Below are positions 8,767 through 17,700 of a stretch of DNA of 53,572 bases, in pieces. Each line of letters opens with the position of its first letter. Within the stretch, counting starts at the first letter, position 1. The notes under the pieces were generated by a model. It had not been told where the DNA came from. It worked only from the letters and a program-made list of their open reading frames with translations, and did no database searches. Where the stretch lies: NCBI GenBank assembly GCA_016649995.1, contig JAENWJ010000008.1:1-53572 (forward strand), in the 5' to 3' direction. Both the position numbers and the translations under genes were made by a program. This stretch comes from Peptostreptococcaceae bacterium (GTDB taxonomy: Bacteria > Bacillota > Clostridia > Peptostreptococcales > BM714).

Positions 8767-9870
8767 ATGGACCGAATAAAGGAATGTTTGCACAGTAATG
8801 GCATATTTAACTATGGGCTTATTAGGCCTGAAATAATCGAATGCGGGAAAGAATTTTTGGAGCCATATAAAAATAGCAAAGAATATTCAGAGTTTGCAGA
8901 AAGAGATTTGAACAAACGATTTAATCCGGAAGAAATCCTTGTGGGAACTAAAAGCATTTTGGTTGTCTTATTTCCATATAAAATGAAAGCGCATATTGAA
9001 TATAACGACTCCTATGGAGTCGCTTCTTTTGCCGAAGGTTTGGATTACCACAAAAAAAATAGAGAAATACTGAAAGAACTAGCAGAGAAGCTTGAATTAG
9101 AATTAAATGAATCCAAAGGCTATGGCATTCATATAGACAACGGGCCTATGGTGGACAGGTATATGGCTTATAGCGCTGGTCTTGGCTGGTATGGTAAAAA
9201 CTGCCTTTTGATAAACGGAGAATTGGGATCCTCTTTTACAATAGGTTCTCTTTTTATGAAAAAAAAATTCAATAGTGAAGATTATTGTAATAAAACTATA
9301 ATAGATGGTTGTGGAGAATGCAGGCTTTGCATTAAGGCTTGTCCGAATGGGGCAATAGGAGACGGATATAAGATAGATAGCAATCTGTGCCTGTCGGAAC
9401 GGATGCAGTCAAAGAGAGAGATTCCTTACGATATTCGTGAAAAAATTATAGGGGGGGCTTATGGATGTGACATTTGTCAGGAAGCTTGCCCATACAATTG
9501 CGTTGCAATAAAACCTTTAGCTTGCCGCCATAATATTTTTAAGGATTTAAATTTAGGAAAGAAAAGTTTTACTCTCAAATACGGATCAACAGCCTTTGCT
9601 TGGAGGGGTCATTCGGTTTATAAACGCAATCTGCTTATATTGCTTGGGAACAGATTTAAAAGCACAGGGGACAGTAAATCCTTTGAAGCGGCATTTGATC
9701 TTGCTGCTTCAAATTCATATATGGTTGCAACTCATGCATGGTGGGCTATGTTAAGAATTGACAATATAAGAGCAGCTTTATGGATTAATGGAAAATCCAA
9801 AGTAGAAAAGGACGATTTGCGATTGGCTGAGATGGAAAAACTTTTAAGCCATTATTGTGATGAAAAATAA
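8767..9870 (+). CDS. queG: QueG-like epoxyqueuosine reductase family Fe-S protein
   Basis: Predicted cobalamin- and Fe-S-dependent reductase performing the last step of queuosine formation at the tRNA wobble base. The 367-residue protein has two [4Fe-4S] cysteine sets, CGECRLCIKACPNGAI and CDICQEACPYN. It has the family segment HIDNGPMVDR...AGLGWYGKNCLLI, whose Asp matches the QueG catalytic acid, and a C-terminal HEAT-like stretch. ATG 8767 is preceded by AAGGAG with 6-base spacing, which is better than ATG 8734 overlapping the upstream stop. The usual DxxPxxER stretch reads DR instead of ER here. The family also contains uncharacterised relatives, so the queuosine role is probable rather than certain. 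No other que gene is in the window. Confidence 0.8.
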   Translation: MDRIKECLHSNGIFNYGLIRPEIIECGKEFLEPYKNSKEYSEFAERDLNKRFNPEEILVGTKSILVVLFPYKMKAHIEYNDSYGVASFAEGLDYHKKNREILKELAEKLELELNESKGYGIHIDNGPMVDRYMAYSAGLGWYGKNCLLINGELGSSFTIGSLFMKKKFNSEDYCNKTIIDGCGECRLCIKACPNGAIGDGYKIDSNLCLSERMQSKREIPYDIREKIIGGAYGCDICQEACPYNCVAIKPLACRHNIFKDLNLGKKSFTLKYGSTAFAWRGHSVYKRNLLILLGNRFKSTGDSKSFEAAFDLAASNSYMVATHAWWAMLRIDNIRAALWINGKSKVEKDDLRLAEMEKLLSHYCDEK

Positions 9871-9954
9871 ATATGTATGTGATATATTAACATAAAAGCC
9901 TATTATGGCCCGTATGTATTAGCACCGCCAACAAATACATAAAAGGAGGAGCAT

Positions 9955-11142
9955 ATGAGCAATGTACATGAGTTAGTATTTCTTAAGGAAAAAATTCAAG
10001 AACTTAAGGATCAAGGTGTCTACAGAAAGCTTCCGGTTTTAAGCACGGAGAATGGTTCGGAAATAATAATCAATGGGAAATGCGCAATCAATTTATCTTC
10101 AAATAATTATTTGGGGTTTGCATGCCATCCAAGACTAAAGAAGGCTGCGATAGAAGCGGTAGAAAAATATGGAGCCGGTTCGGGAGCAGTAAGAACAATA
10201 GTAGGCAATATGGATATCCATGAGGAAATGGAAAGGGCTATTGCTGATTTTAAGCGTGAAGAGGCCGCCATGGTTTATCAGTCGGGTTTCAATTGCAACA
10301 CGGGTACGATACAAGCGATTACTGAAAAAGGCGATTTGATAGTTTCAGACGAATTCAATCACGCAAGCATAATTGATGGAAGCAGACTGTCAAGGGCTGA
10401 CAAAACAATATACAAGCATAGCGATATGGATAGCTTGGAAGATGTTCTTAAAAGCAACAGGGATAAATATAAAAACATACTGGTAATTACAGACGGTGTA
10501 TTCAGCATGGATGGGGATATTGCAGATCTTCCCGGGATAGTTGAGCTAGCCGAAAAATACGAAGCGATGACTTATGTAGACGATGCGCACGGCTCCGGTG
10601 TTTTAGGAGAAAATGGAAGAGGAACTGTTGACCATTTTAATATGCATGGAAGAATAGACTTTAGCATAGGAACGCTTTCAAAGGCGATAGGTGTTATTGG
10701 AGGCTATGTTGCGGGAAGTGAAACCATGAAGGAATGGCTTAGCCACAGAGGAAGGCCTATATTGTTTAGCACATCGCTTCCGCCTGCTGCAGTTGGAGCT
10801 ATAATTGAAGCCTTTAAAATATTGAAAGAAACAACCGAATATACAGATAAATTGTGGTCAAACGCAAGATTCTTTAAGGAAAAGCTTGGGAAGCTTGGAT
10901 TTAATACAGGTCACAGCCAGACACCAATAACGCCGGTTATAATTGGGGACGAGTCGAAAACCATGGAGTTTTCTAGAAAGCTTATGGAAAAGGGCGTTTT
11001 CGCTTCGGCAATTGTATTTCCTACTGTTCCTGTCGGTACGGGAAGAGTTCGATGTATGGTTACTGCAGCACACACGGAAGAACAGCTTGAAAGAGCTGTA
11101 AAGGCTTTTGAGGAAGCAGGAAAAGAATTGGGTATTTTATAG
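9955..11142 (+). CDS. kbl: Glycine C-acetyltransferase (2-amino-3-ketobutyrate CoA ligase)
   Basis: PLP-dependent alpha-oxoamine synthase of 395 residues that interconverts 2-amino-3-ketobutyrate plus CoA with glycine plus acetyl-CoA. Typical features are [13 protein letters not shown] near residue 47, [17 protein letters not shown] (about 208-224) and the PLP lysine K243 in [14 protein letters not shown]. The start follows AAAAGGAGGAGCAT. No tdh (threonine dehydrogenase) or biotin genes are adjacent. The related BioF (8-amino-7-oxononanoate synthase) is the main alternative. In an organism with the glycine reductase operon 9 kb downstream, this enzyme could turn threonine-derived 2-amino-3-ketobutyrate into glycine for reduction, which is inference. 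Confidence 0.82.
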   Translation: MSNVHELVFLKEKIQELKDQGVYRKLPVLSTENGSEIIINGKCAINLSSNNYLGFACHPRLKKAAIEAVEKYGAGSGAVRTIVGNMDIHEEMERAIADFKREEAAMVYQSGFNCNTGTIQAITEKGDLIVSDEFNHASIIDGSRLSRADKTIYKHSDMDSLEDVLKSNRDKYKNILVITDGVFSMDGDIADLPGIVELAEKYEAMTYVDDAHGSGVLGENGRGTVDHFNMHGRIDFSIGTLSKAIGVIGGYVAGSETMKEWLSHRGRPILFSTSLPPAAVGAIIEAFKILKETTEYTDKLWSNARFFKEKLGKLGFNTGHSQTPITPVIIGDESKTMEFSRKLMEKGVFASAIVFPTVPVGTGRVRCMVTAAHTEEQLERAVKAFEEAGKELGIL

Positions 11143-11171
11143 TCATAAGTGTATAAATAATATATTAAACG

Positions 11172-11209
11172 AATCAAAAAGGATATCTAAATAGATGTCC
11201 TTTTTGATT
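11172..11209 (+). terminator. Intrinsic terminator after kbl
   Basis: Stem AATCAAAAAGGATA / TGTCCTTTTTGATT with one G-T pair around a TCTAAATAGA loop. The distal arm supplies the T run. The -35 of the next promoter overlaps its last bases. Confidence 0.8.
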
Positions 11210-11260
11210 GACAAAAATAAAAAGGTGAAGTAGGATTAGAATACTGACCGGTCGGTCGGA
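11208..11260 (+). promoter_or_regulatory. Promoter and TetR-type operator of the RND efflux operon
   Basis: A perfect -35 TTGACA (11208-11213) and TAGGAT (11231-11236) are separated by exactly 17 bases. Just downstream, over the expected start site, lies CTGACCGGTCGGTCGG (11244-11259) with the 8-bp palindrome GACCGGTC and an overlapping GGTCGGTC repeat. This GC-rich block stands out in AT-rich surroundings and has the form of operators bound by TetR-family repressors of efflux pumps. The TetR gene at the end of this operon (15451-16038) is the natural ligand-responsive repressor. The pairing is inference. Confidence 0.72.
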
Positions 11261-11281
11261 AATTAGGATGGAGGAAAACAC

Positions 11282-12334
11282 ATGAATAATAAAAAAATGA
11301 TATCAGGAGCGGTTGTTCTGACAATTATAATTGCATCGTTAACTGGTTGCGGTGGAAATAATCAAGAGATAACGGTTGAAGAACAGGAAGTATCAATTCC
11401 GGTTGTTGTTTCTAAAGCTATGAAGGGGAATATTTCACAAGACATTGTGATTTCAGGGCAATTAAAGGCAGATAATGAAATTTCCGTAATTCCTAAAATT
11501 GCAGGAGTTTCTGATGTTTTGAGTCTAAATATAGGATTGGGCGATTATGTGAATAAAGGTGATTTGCTTTTCACTCTAGACAATGGAACATTGAGTTCTT
11601 CAATCAAAGATGCTGTGTTGGCTTATGAAACAGCGAAAAATAATTTTGAGAGAATTTCGAAATTATATGAGGAGGGAGCTGTTTCCAAGCAGCAATACGA
11701 ACAAGCGAAGCTTTCGGTTTCTAATACTCAGGTAAGAGCACTTCAAGATCAATTGAATGATTCATATGTTAAGGCTCCGATTTCAGGTATTGTATCTGCA
11801 CTAAATATTGAGAAAAATGGCGTTGTGGTTGCCGGGCAACCTGCGGTAGTAATCACCGATATCGGCGTATTGCAGATAGAAGCGGATATAACAGAAAAAT
11901 TGATAAACAAAGTCTTTGTTGGGAAAAACATTCAACTCCGCATACCGGTAATTTCAGATGAAAAGATGGATGCAAAGGTGAGTTTAGTTAATCCTGTGCC
12001 GAATGCTATGACCAATCTTTACAAGATGAAAATACAGGTAGTTAATTATAATGATTTAATAAAACCGGGAATGATCGCGCAGATTTATTTTGCAATCGAT
12101 GAGCGCAAGGAGGTATTCATGCTCCCAATAGATGCAGTCATTCAGGAAGAAACCGAGTATTTTGTATATGTCGTTGAAGACGGAAAGGCTATTCATAAAA
12201 CGGTTAAAGTGGATATTGACAATGGAGAATATATTGAAATTATTTCAGGCATTAAGGCCGAAGACAACATAATTGTTAGCGGACAGGAATTTGTAAAGGA
12301 TATGTCCTCTGTTCGAATCATAAGGGGTGAATAA
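11282..12334 (+). CDS. RND efflux membrane-fusion (periplasmic adaptor) lipoprotein
   Basis: A 350-residue HlyD/AcrA-type adaptor. A lipoprotein signal peptide ends in LTGC with the lipidated Cys at 23. The family order follows: beta-barrel entry, split lipoyl-like halves (about 62-105 and 160-190, including YVKAPISGIVSALN), an alpha-helical hairpin between them (about 105-155), and a C-terminal beta-barrel and membrane-proximal region. The hairpin is short, as in adaptors of Gram-positive RND pumps. The start follows GGAGGAAAACAC. The stop overlaps the ribosome-binding region of the pump gene, so the two are translationally linked. It should couple the pump to the cell exterior; no outer-membrane channel gene is present. 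Confidence 0.88.
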   Translation: MNNKKMISGAVVLTIIIASLTGCGGNNQEITVEEQEVSIPVVVSKAMKGNISQDIVISGQLKADNEISVIPKIAGVSDVLSLNIGLGDYVNKGDLLFTLDNGTLSSSIKDAVLAYETAKNNFERISKLYEEGAVSKQQYEQAKLSVSNTQVRALQDQLNDSYVKAPISGIVSALNIEKNGVVVAGQPAVVITDIGVLQIEADITEKLINKVFVGKNIQLRIPVISDEKMDAKVSLVNPVPNAMTNLYKMKIQVVNYNDLIKPGMIAQIYFAIDERKEVFMLPIDAVIQEETEYFVYVVEDGKAIHKTVKVDIDNGEYIEIISGIKAEDNIIVSGQEFVKDMSSVRIIRGE

Positions 12335-12335
12335 G

Positions 12336-15300
12336 TTGAAAATATCTAATTTATCCGTAAAAAGACCTGTCACTGTAATAATGATGATGCTGATTGTGGT
12401 TTCGCTTGGATTTGTTTCCTTAAGCAAACTGTCTATAGATTTATATCCTGATATTGAAGTGCCGGTTGCACTTGTAATTACTAATTATTCTGGAGTTGGC
12501 CCGCAGGAGATAGAATCCTTGGTAACAGAGCCAGTCGAGGAGTCCATGGCAACGGTCAATAATGTTGATAGAATCAGTTCGACTTCAAGCGAAGGAAGTT
12601 CTGTAGTTGTTTTGGAGTTCGATTATGGGGCTGACATGGATGCGGGAACAATGCAGATGAGGGAAAAGCTGGATTTAATTAGGGATTTTTTACCCGGGGA
12701 TGCCAGCAGCCCCTTTGTTTTTAAAATAGACCCTAATGCAATGCCAATAATCACTGCAGGTCTAAGCAGTGATAGAGGCATAGACGAGATACAGTCTATA
12801 GCCGAAAACAAGCTTAAGAGCCGTTTGGAGCGCATCGATGGTGTGGCGTCTGTTGACATATCAGGCGGTTACGAGGACATGGTAAGGGTTTTGGTGAACC
12901 CATTGGAGCTTGATAGATATGGTTTAAGCATGACGTCGATTTCCACTTTGTTGCGCTTGGAAAACCTTAATCTTCCCGGTGGATCTGTAGAAAAAGGCGA
13001 TAAGAATTTGCTTGTGCGTTCTATAGGGGAATTCGAATCTGTAAAAGAAATTTCTGACCTGCCAATTATTTTGCCGAATGGAAGCAAAATATATTTAAAC
13101 GATATCGCTGAAGTATCTTTGATTCCAAAAGAAATTACAAAGATAAATGAACTAGATGGTAAGCAGAGTGTCAGTATCAACATATTCAAACAATCAGGTT
13201 ATAATACAGTGGATGTTGCCGACAAAGTCAATAATGAACTTTCAAAACTTGAAGGTGAAATTGAAGGGGTGCGAATCGAAAACGTTTTCGATCAATCAAC
13301 ATACATTAAGAAATCAATACAAAACGTATCAAAAAGCGGATTGATTGGTGGAGTTTTGGCAATACTTGTGTTGTATCTGTTTTTAAGAAATATCAGATCC
13401 ACATTCATAATAGGAATATCTATCCCGGTTTCCATAATAGCCACATTTTCACTCATATTCTTTTCCGGGATAACTTTGAATCTTATGACACTTGGTGGGT
13501 TGGCTCTTGGAATGGGCATGTTGGTTGACAATTCCATAGTTGTTTTGGAAAATATATATCGGTTTAGGCAAGCGGGTTATTCAAGAATTGATGCGGCAAA
13601 GGATGGGGCAGGAGAAGTCGGGATGGCTGTAATAGCATCAACATTGACAACTGTAGCTGTCTTTCTGCCAATAGTATTTGTTGAAGGTATAACATCTATT
13701 ATTTTTAGGGAATTGGCGTTAACAATTACATTCGCCCTATTAAGTTCATTGGTTATAGCCCTTACGGTTGTTCCAATGCTGTCATCGAAAATTCTTAAAA
13801 TCACTTGCTCCGAAAAGAAAGAAGTAAAAAGCCGAATAAAGATATTTAAAGCTTTCGACAAAACGTTCTCGAATGTTGAAGGGAAGTATAGGGCGCTTTT
13901 GAAAAAGGCCATCGGTCATAAACTCCTTACGATTGCTGTTGCATTGGTGATTTTCATCGGTTCGATTTTTGCAGTGGTTCAAGTCGGTGCTGAGTTTCTG
14001 CCCAGTACAGACGAGGGGAGAATAAGTATAAGCATTGAGCTCCCAACAGGCGCTAAACTTGAAAAAACGCGGCTATACGTCGATGAAGTTGAAGAACTGA
14101 TAAAGGACATTCCTGAAATTGATACAATATTTGCATCAATTGGCGGGGGAAACTCATTCATATCCAGCGGTAGTCAAAGTAATTATGCATCCCTTGATTT
14201 GGCGCTTATGAGTCTTGCAGATAGAGAAAGCAGCAGCGATTACGTTGCTGATGAAATAAGAAAATTGCTCGCCGATATCCCGGGCGCCAATATTCAGGTT
14301 CAGGCTGTTTCGAGTCAAGGAGGGGGCATGGGAATGGGATCCTCGCCCATAAGTATTCGTATACAAGGTGATGAACTTGAAGTTCTTAAAGGAATATCAA
14401 AAGACTTTGTAGATATACTGAATTCAATAGAGGGCACACGTGAAGTGGCATCAAGTTTCGAGGAGGGTCTACCCGAAGTACAGGTAAGAATCAAACGTGA
14501 GACGGCTTCGCAATATGGCATAACCTCTTATCAGATAGCACAGACAATAAGGGATAATTTATCAGGAGTAAGTGCTACAAAATACAAGGTTGATGGAAAC
14601 GAAATCGATGTAATGATTGAATCTGTGGGTTATCTTAAGGACAACATAAACAACTTCAGGTATTTGCAGATTAAAAGCCCAATGGGAGTCAGTGTTCCGT
14701 TGGAGCAAATTGCGGAAATTTTCGAAACCAAAGGGCCTGTAAGCATAAATAGAATAGGTCAGGTAAGGACTGTTTCGGTCACATCTGATATAATTGGCAG
14801 AGATTTGGCAAGCATAGTGTCTGACATAGAAGCTCAGACTGACAACTACTTTCTTGAAGATGGATATAGCTTCGAAGTTGGAGGACAGAATGAAGACCTT
14901 GTTGAATCCTTCAAGAGCCTTTTCCTTGCGCTTATATTGGCGATATTCTTGGTGTACATGATTCTGGCATCGCAATTTGAATCGCTTCTATATCCATTCA
15001 TCATCATGTTTACAGTGCCCCTGGCATTTTCAGGAGGGGCTTTGGGATTATTTCTTACCGGTAGAACATTGAGTGTGCCGTCGGTAATAGGATTTCTGAT
15101 GCTGTCTGGAATAGTAGTAAACAATGCAATAGTAATGATAGATTATGTGAATATACTGAGGCGCAAAGGACATGACGTTGTTGAAGCAATTCTTATTGCT
15201 GGTCCGACGCGGCTTAGACCTATTCTGATGACTTCGCTGACAACGATTTTGGCGCTCATGCCGATAGCAGTAGCAACAGGAGAAGGAGCTGAGATACAAT

Positions 15301-15458
15301 CGCCATTGGCTACGGTAGTAATAGGCGGATTGCTTCTTTCTACACTTCTGACACTTGTTCTTATACCTGTTATGTATCTTGTGATGGACGGTTTTTCGAC
15401 ACATGTTAAAAAATGGTTCAACAGGAAAAAAGACAAGGAGGAACCGTGCGTTGAGTAG
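12336..15458 (+). CDS. RND (HAE1/AcrB-like) multidrug efflux pump
   Basis: A 1040-residue proton-driven exporter. The N-terminal membrane helix begins MKISNLSVKRPVTVIM. Two large extracytoplasmic loops (about 40-330 and 550-850) and two six-helix bundles follow the HAE1 layout. The transmembrane segment GGLALGMGMLVDNSIVVLENI carries the acidic relay residues of the family. I choose TTG 12336, 8 bases after AAGGGG, because RND pumps usually begin with this short MKIS sequence; GTG 12327 sits inside the ribosome binding site. Relatives exist in Firmicutes (SwrC-type), so this does not prove an outer membrane. Substrates are unknown. Its end overlaps the TetR gene by 8 bases. Confidence 0.93.
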   Translation: MKISNLSVKRPVTVIMMMLIVVSLGFVSLSKLSIDLYPDIEVPVALVITNYSGVGPQEIESLVTEPVEESMATVNNVDRISSTSSEGSSVVVLEFDYGADMDAGTMQMREKLDLIRDFLPGDASSPFVFKIDPNAMPIITAGLSSDRGIDEIQSIAENKLKSRLERIDGVASVDISGGYEDMVRVLVNPLELDRYGLSMTSISTLLRLENLNLPGGSVEKGDKNLLVRSIGEFESVKEISDLPIILPNGSKIYLNDIAEVSLIPKEITKINELDGKQSVSINIFKQSGYNTVDVADKVNNELSKLEGEIEGVRIENVFDQSTYIKKSIQNVSKSGLIGGVLAILVLYLFLRNIRSTFIIGISIPVSIIATFSLIFFSGITLNLMTLGGLALGMGMLVDNSIVVLENIYRFRQAGYSRIDAAKDGAGEVGMAVIASTLTTVAVFLPIVFVEGITSIIFRELALTITFALLSSLVIALTVVPMLSSKILKITCSEKKEVKSRIKIFKAFDKTFSNVEGKYRALLKKAIGHKLLTIAVALVIFIGSIFAVVQVGAEFLPSTDEGRISISIELPTGAKLEKTRLYVDEVEELIKDIPEIDTIFASIGGGNSFISSGSQSNYASLDLALMSLADRESSSDYVADEIRKLLADIPGANIQVQAVSSQGGGMGMGSSPISIRIQGDELEVLKGISKDFVDILNSIEGTREVASSFEEGLPEVQVRIKRETASQYGITSYQIAQTIRDNLSGVSATKYKVDGNEIDVMIESVGYLKDNINNFRYLQIKSPMGVSVPLEQIAEIFETKGPVSINRIGQVRTVSVTSDIIGRDLASIVSDIEAQTDNYFLEDGYSFEVGGQNEDLVESFKSLFLALILAIFLVYMILASQFESLLYPFIIMFTVPLAFSGGALGLFLTGRTLSVPSVIGFLMLSGIVVNNAIVMIDYVNILRRKGHDVVEAILIAGPTRLRPILMTSLTTILALMPIAVATGEGAEIQSPLATVVIGGLLLSTLLTLVLIPVMYLVMDGFSTHVKKWFNRKKDKEEPCVE

Positions 15459-16038
15459 GAATGTGAAGAGCAAACGGATAATCAAGGCTGCTTTGAATTC
15501 TTTTTCAAAAAATGGATTTCACGATACGCGCATGGAGCAAATTGCTAAAAGTGCTTGTGTAGGAAAGGGAACGCTATATGAATACTTTTCAAATAAAGAA
15601 GAATTGTTTAAAGAATCCTTGGAATATGCAATAAACATGTATTTTGATAAAATAAACAAGGCTATTAAAGGAAAAAAGAATGTTGATGAAAAAATCTTCG
15701 CAATATTGAAGGTTGAAGCACAAACTAAAAAAAAATATGACAACTTTGCATTTACTTTTATGAGGGAATCAATGAATATTGAAATGGATTTCAAGAAATT
15801 CATTTACAGAATCAGAGAAATAAAAATAGAATTGTATAGCAAAATTATACAAGATGCCGTTGATGAAGGGTTTTTTTGTAGTGATTTAGATGTTGATTTG
15901 GCGGCTGCGATTCTATTGGGCGCATTGAATCAGGTTCAATTCAAAAGTTTCTATCATGGCATTAACGATTTTTCAATTGATGACGCAAGGAAAACTCTGA
16001 GAATTCTTGATGATGGTTTTAAAAAGAAGCAGTTTTAA
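15451..16038 (+). CDS. TetR/AcrR-family transcriptional repressor
   Basis: A 195-residue regulator. The N-terminal helix-turn-helix reads KRIIKAALNSFSKNGFHDTRMEQIAKSA...GTLYEYFSNKEELF, a textbook TetR DNA-binding domain, followed by an all-helical ligand domain. TTG 15451 is preceded by AAGGAGG at 9 bases. An ATG at 15403 is inside the pump gene and adds 16 non-family residues. It is the last gene of the efflux operon and probably represses it through the GACCGGTC-type operator at 11244-11259, giving negative feedback. Inducer unknown. Confidence 0.9.
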   Translation: MSRNVKSKRIIKAALNSFSKNGFHDTRMEQIAKSACVGKGTLYEYFSNKEELFKESLEYAINMYFDKINKAIKGKKNVDEKIFAILKVEAQTKKKYDNFAFTFMRESMNIEMDFKKFIYRIREIKIELYSKIIQDAVDEGFFCSDLDVDLAAAILLGALNQVQFKSFYHGINDFSIDDARKTLRILDDGFKKKQF

Positions 16039-16053
16039 TAACTGCTTCTTTTC
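16024..16053 (+). terminator. Intrinsic terminator after the efflux operon
   Basis: Stem AAGAAGCAGTT / AACTGCTTCTT with a small TTAAT-type loop followed by TTTC. It overlaps the last codons of the TetR gene. Confidence 0.75.
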
Positions 16054-16192
16054 TTTGCTTTATCTTTGATATATTATTAAATAGAGTGGAATAAATGTTG
16101 GCTCGAAGCTTTGCGATATACAGGAGGCTTTCGGTGAGCCTGAAATTGAAATAATAAGTCTTGAAAAAGAAATAAACTGATGGAGGAAAGCC
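16054..16192 (+). other. Short gap with a possible coding remnant
   Basis: One frame from about 16096 runs open for some 27 codons to a TGA at 16178-16180, reading ...CDIQEAFGEPEIEIISLEKEIN. It has no ATG, GTG or TTG start with a ribosome binding site, and an in-frame TAG lies shortly upstream. The C-terminal-looking sequence could be the tail of a lost gene. I cannot name a family. Confidence 0.25.
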
Positions 16193-16846
16193 TTGGATAA
16201 ATCAATGAATACTAAAGAAATTGAAGCGGTAGTTGAAAAATTAAGAAGTGTTTACAAGGGTGTCAAGCCTGGGCTTGACTATAATAATACTTTTGAGTTG
16301 CTAATAGCAACAATTCTTTCGGCTCAGTGTACGGATGAAAGAGTCAATAAGGTTAGCACTGTGCTTTTTAAGAAAGCAAAGACACCGATGGAGATTTCGA
16401 AAATGAATGAGTCTGAATTAGCCGAGACAATAAGAAGTTGTGGATTGTACAGGATGAAATCAAAGAACATAATTCGGACATGCGAATTATTGATTTCGGA
16501 TTACGACGGCAATGTACCTGAAGCAAGGGAAAAGCTTATGAAATTGCCGGGTGTAGGCAGGAAAACAGCAAATGTAGTGCTTAACCACGCATTTGGTAAA
16601 CCTGCAATTGCGGTAGATACTCATGTTCAAAGGGTGTCAAACCGCATTGGCCTTGCAGTTTCGAATTCTCCGCAAAAGACAGAGCTCCAGCTTATGGAAA
16701 ACCTCGAAGAAGAGGATTGGGGAGCGGCGCATTTATGGCTTATTCATCATGGACGGAAGGTTTGCACGGCAAGAAAACCAAAATGCGATATTTGTCCGAT
16801 AAATAAGGAGTGTCGTTATTACAATAATAAGTTGAATAGCAAGTAG
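16193..16846 (+). CDS. nth: Endonuclease III
   Basis: DNA glycosylase/AP lyase for oxidised pyrimidines in base-excision repair; 217 residues. The helix-hairpin-helix LPGVGRKTANVVL holds the catalytic Lys, and VDTHVQRVSNRIGL holds the catalytic Asp. The C-terminal [4Fe-4S] loop has the Cys-X6-Cys-X2-Cys-X5-Cys spacing in CTARKPKCDICPINKEC. TTG 16193 lies 6-7 bases after TGGAGG. It precedes uppP in the same direction. Confidence 0.95.
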   Translation: MDKSMNTKEIEAVVEKLRSVYKGVKPGLDYNNTFELLIATILSAQCTDERVNKVSTVLFKKAKTPMEISKMNESELAETIRSCGLYRMKSKNIIRTCELLISDYDGNVPEAREKLMKLPGVGRKTANVVLNHAFGKPAIAVDTHVQRVSNRIGLAVSNSPQKTELQLMENLEEEDWGAAHLWLIHHGRKVCTARKPKCDICPINKECRYYNNKLNSK

Positions 16847-16899
16847 CTTAAATATATAATAGGGTTTGTGTGCATTATTATATTATACCGGAGGAAACA

Positions 16900-17685
16900 A
16901 TGATAATAAAAGCAATAATATTGGGCATAATAGAAGGATTGACAGAATTTTTGCCCATTTCATCTACGGGACATTTGATTATAGCAAACAGATATTTGGA
17001 TTTTCAAGGGCCTTTTGCAAATACATTCGATGTGGTCATTCAGGTCGGGGCAATATTTGCGGTCATACTGTATTTTAGAAAAAAACTTATTCCGGACTTT
17101 AAGGATAATGATGATATGACGAGAAAAATACGACTCTGGTCCAAGGTTTTTGTTGGAGTGGTTCCGGCCGTGATATTGGGAGTCATGTTTGAGGATATCA
17201 TTGACAAGTATCTTTTTAATACGGTTACAGTTGCATGGGCATTGATTGTCGGAGCATTCCTTCTTCTTTATTTTGAAAACAGGAACCATGTTGTAAAAAT
17301 AGAAGAGGAAAGCGAATTGACATATAGGCAGGCGTTTATTGTTGGTAGTGTTCAATGCTTTGCATTGATTCCAGGGATGTCAAGGTCAGCAGCAACCATA
17401 GTAGGCGGTCTTGGATTAGGCTTTGGAAGAAAGCTTGCTGCCGAGTTTTCGTTTTTTTTAGCTGTTCCGACATTGCTTGGAGCATCCTTTTACAAAATGA
17501 TAAAAAGCGGTCTGCATATTAACAACGAGCAATGGATTTTGCTTGCTGTAGGTACGGGGATATCTTTCATTGTTGCTTACGTTGTAATAGCGGCGTTTAT
17601 GAATTATATAAAGAACCATAGTTTCAATTTATTCGCTTATTACCGTATTGTTTTGGGCATTTTGGTTTTGTATGTATTCAAATGA
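16900..17685 (+). CDS. uppP: Undecaprenyl-diphosphatase
   Basis: Integral membrane enzyme (261 residues) that recycles undecaprenyl diphosphate to the monophosphate lipid carrier for cell-wall synthesis; often linked to bacitracin resistance. The two signatures of the BacA/UppP family are present: EGLTEFLPISSTGHLII near the N-terminus and PGMSRSAATIVGGL near residue 165. About seven to eight hydrophobic segments follow. ATG 16900 has GGAGGAAACA before it; the in-frame ATG at 16870 adds ten non-family residues. It precedes the Na/Pi transporter gene by 15 bases. Confidence 0.95.
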   Translation: MIIKAIILGIIEGLTEFLPISSTGHLIIANRYLDFQGPFANTFDVVIQVGAIFAVILYFRKKLIPDFKDNDDMTRKIRLWSKVFVGVVPAVILGVMFEDIIDKYLFNTVTVAWALIVGAFLLLYFENRNHVVKIEEESELTYRQAFIVGSVQCFALIPGMSRSAATIVGGLGLGFGRKLAAEFSFFLAVPTLLGASFYKMIKSGLHINNEQWILLAVGTGISFIVAYVVIAAFMNYIKNHSFNLFAYYRIVLGILVLYVFK

Positions 17686-17700
17686 TCCTAGGAGGATAAG

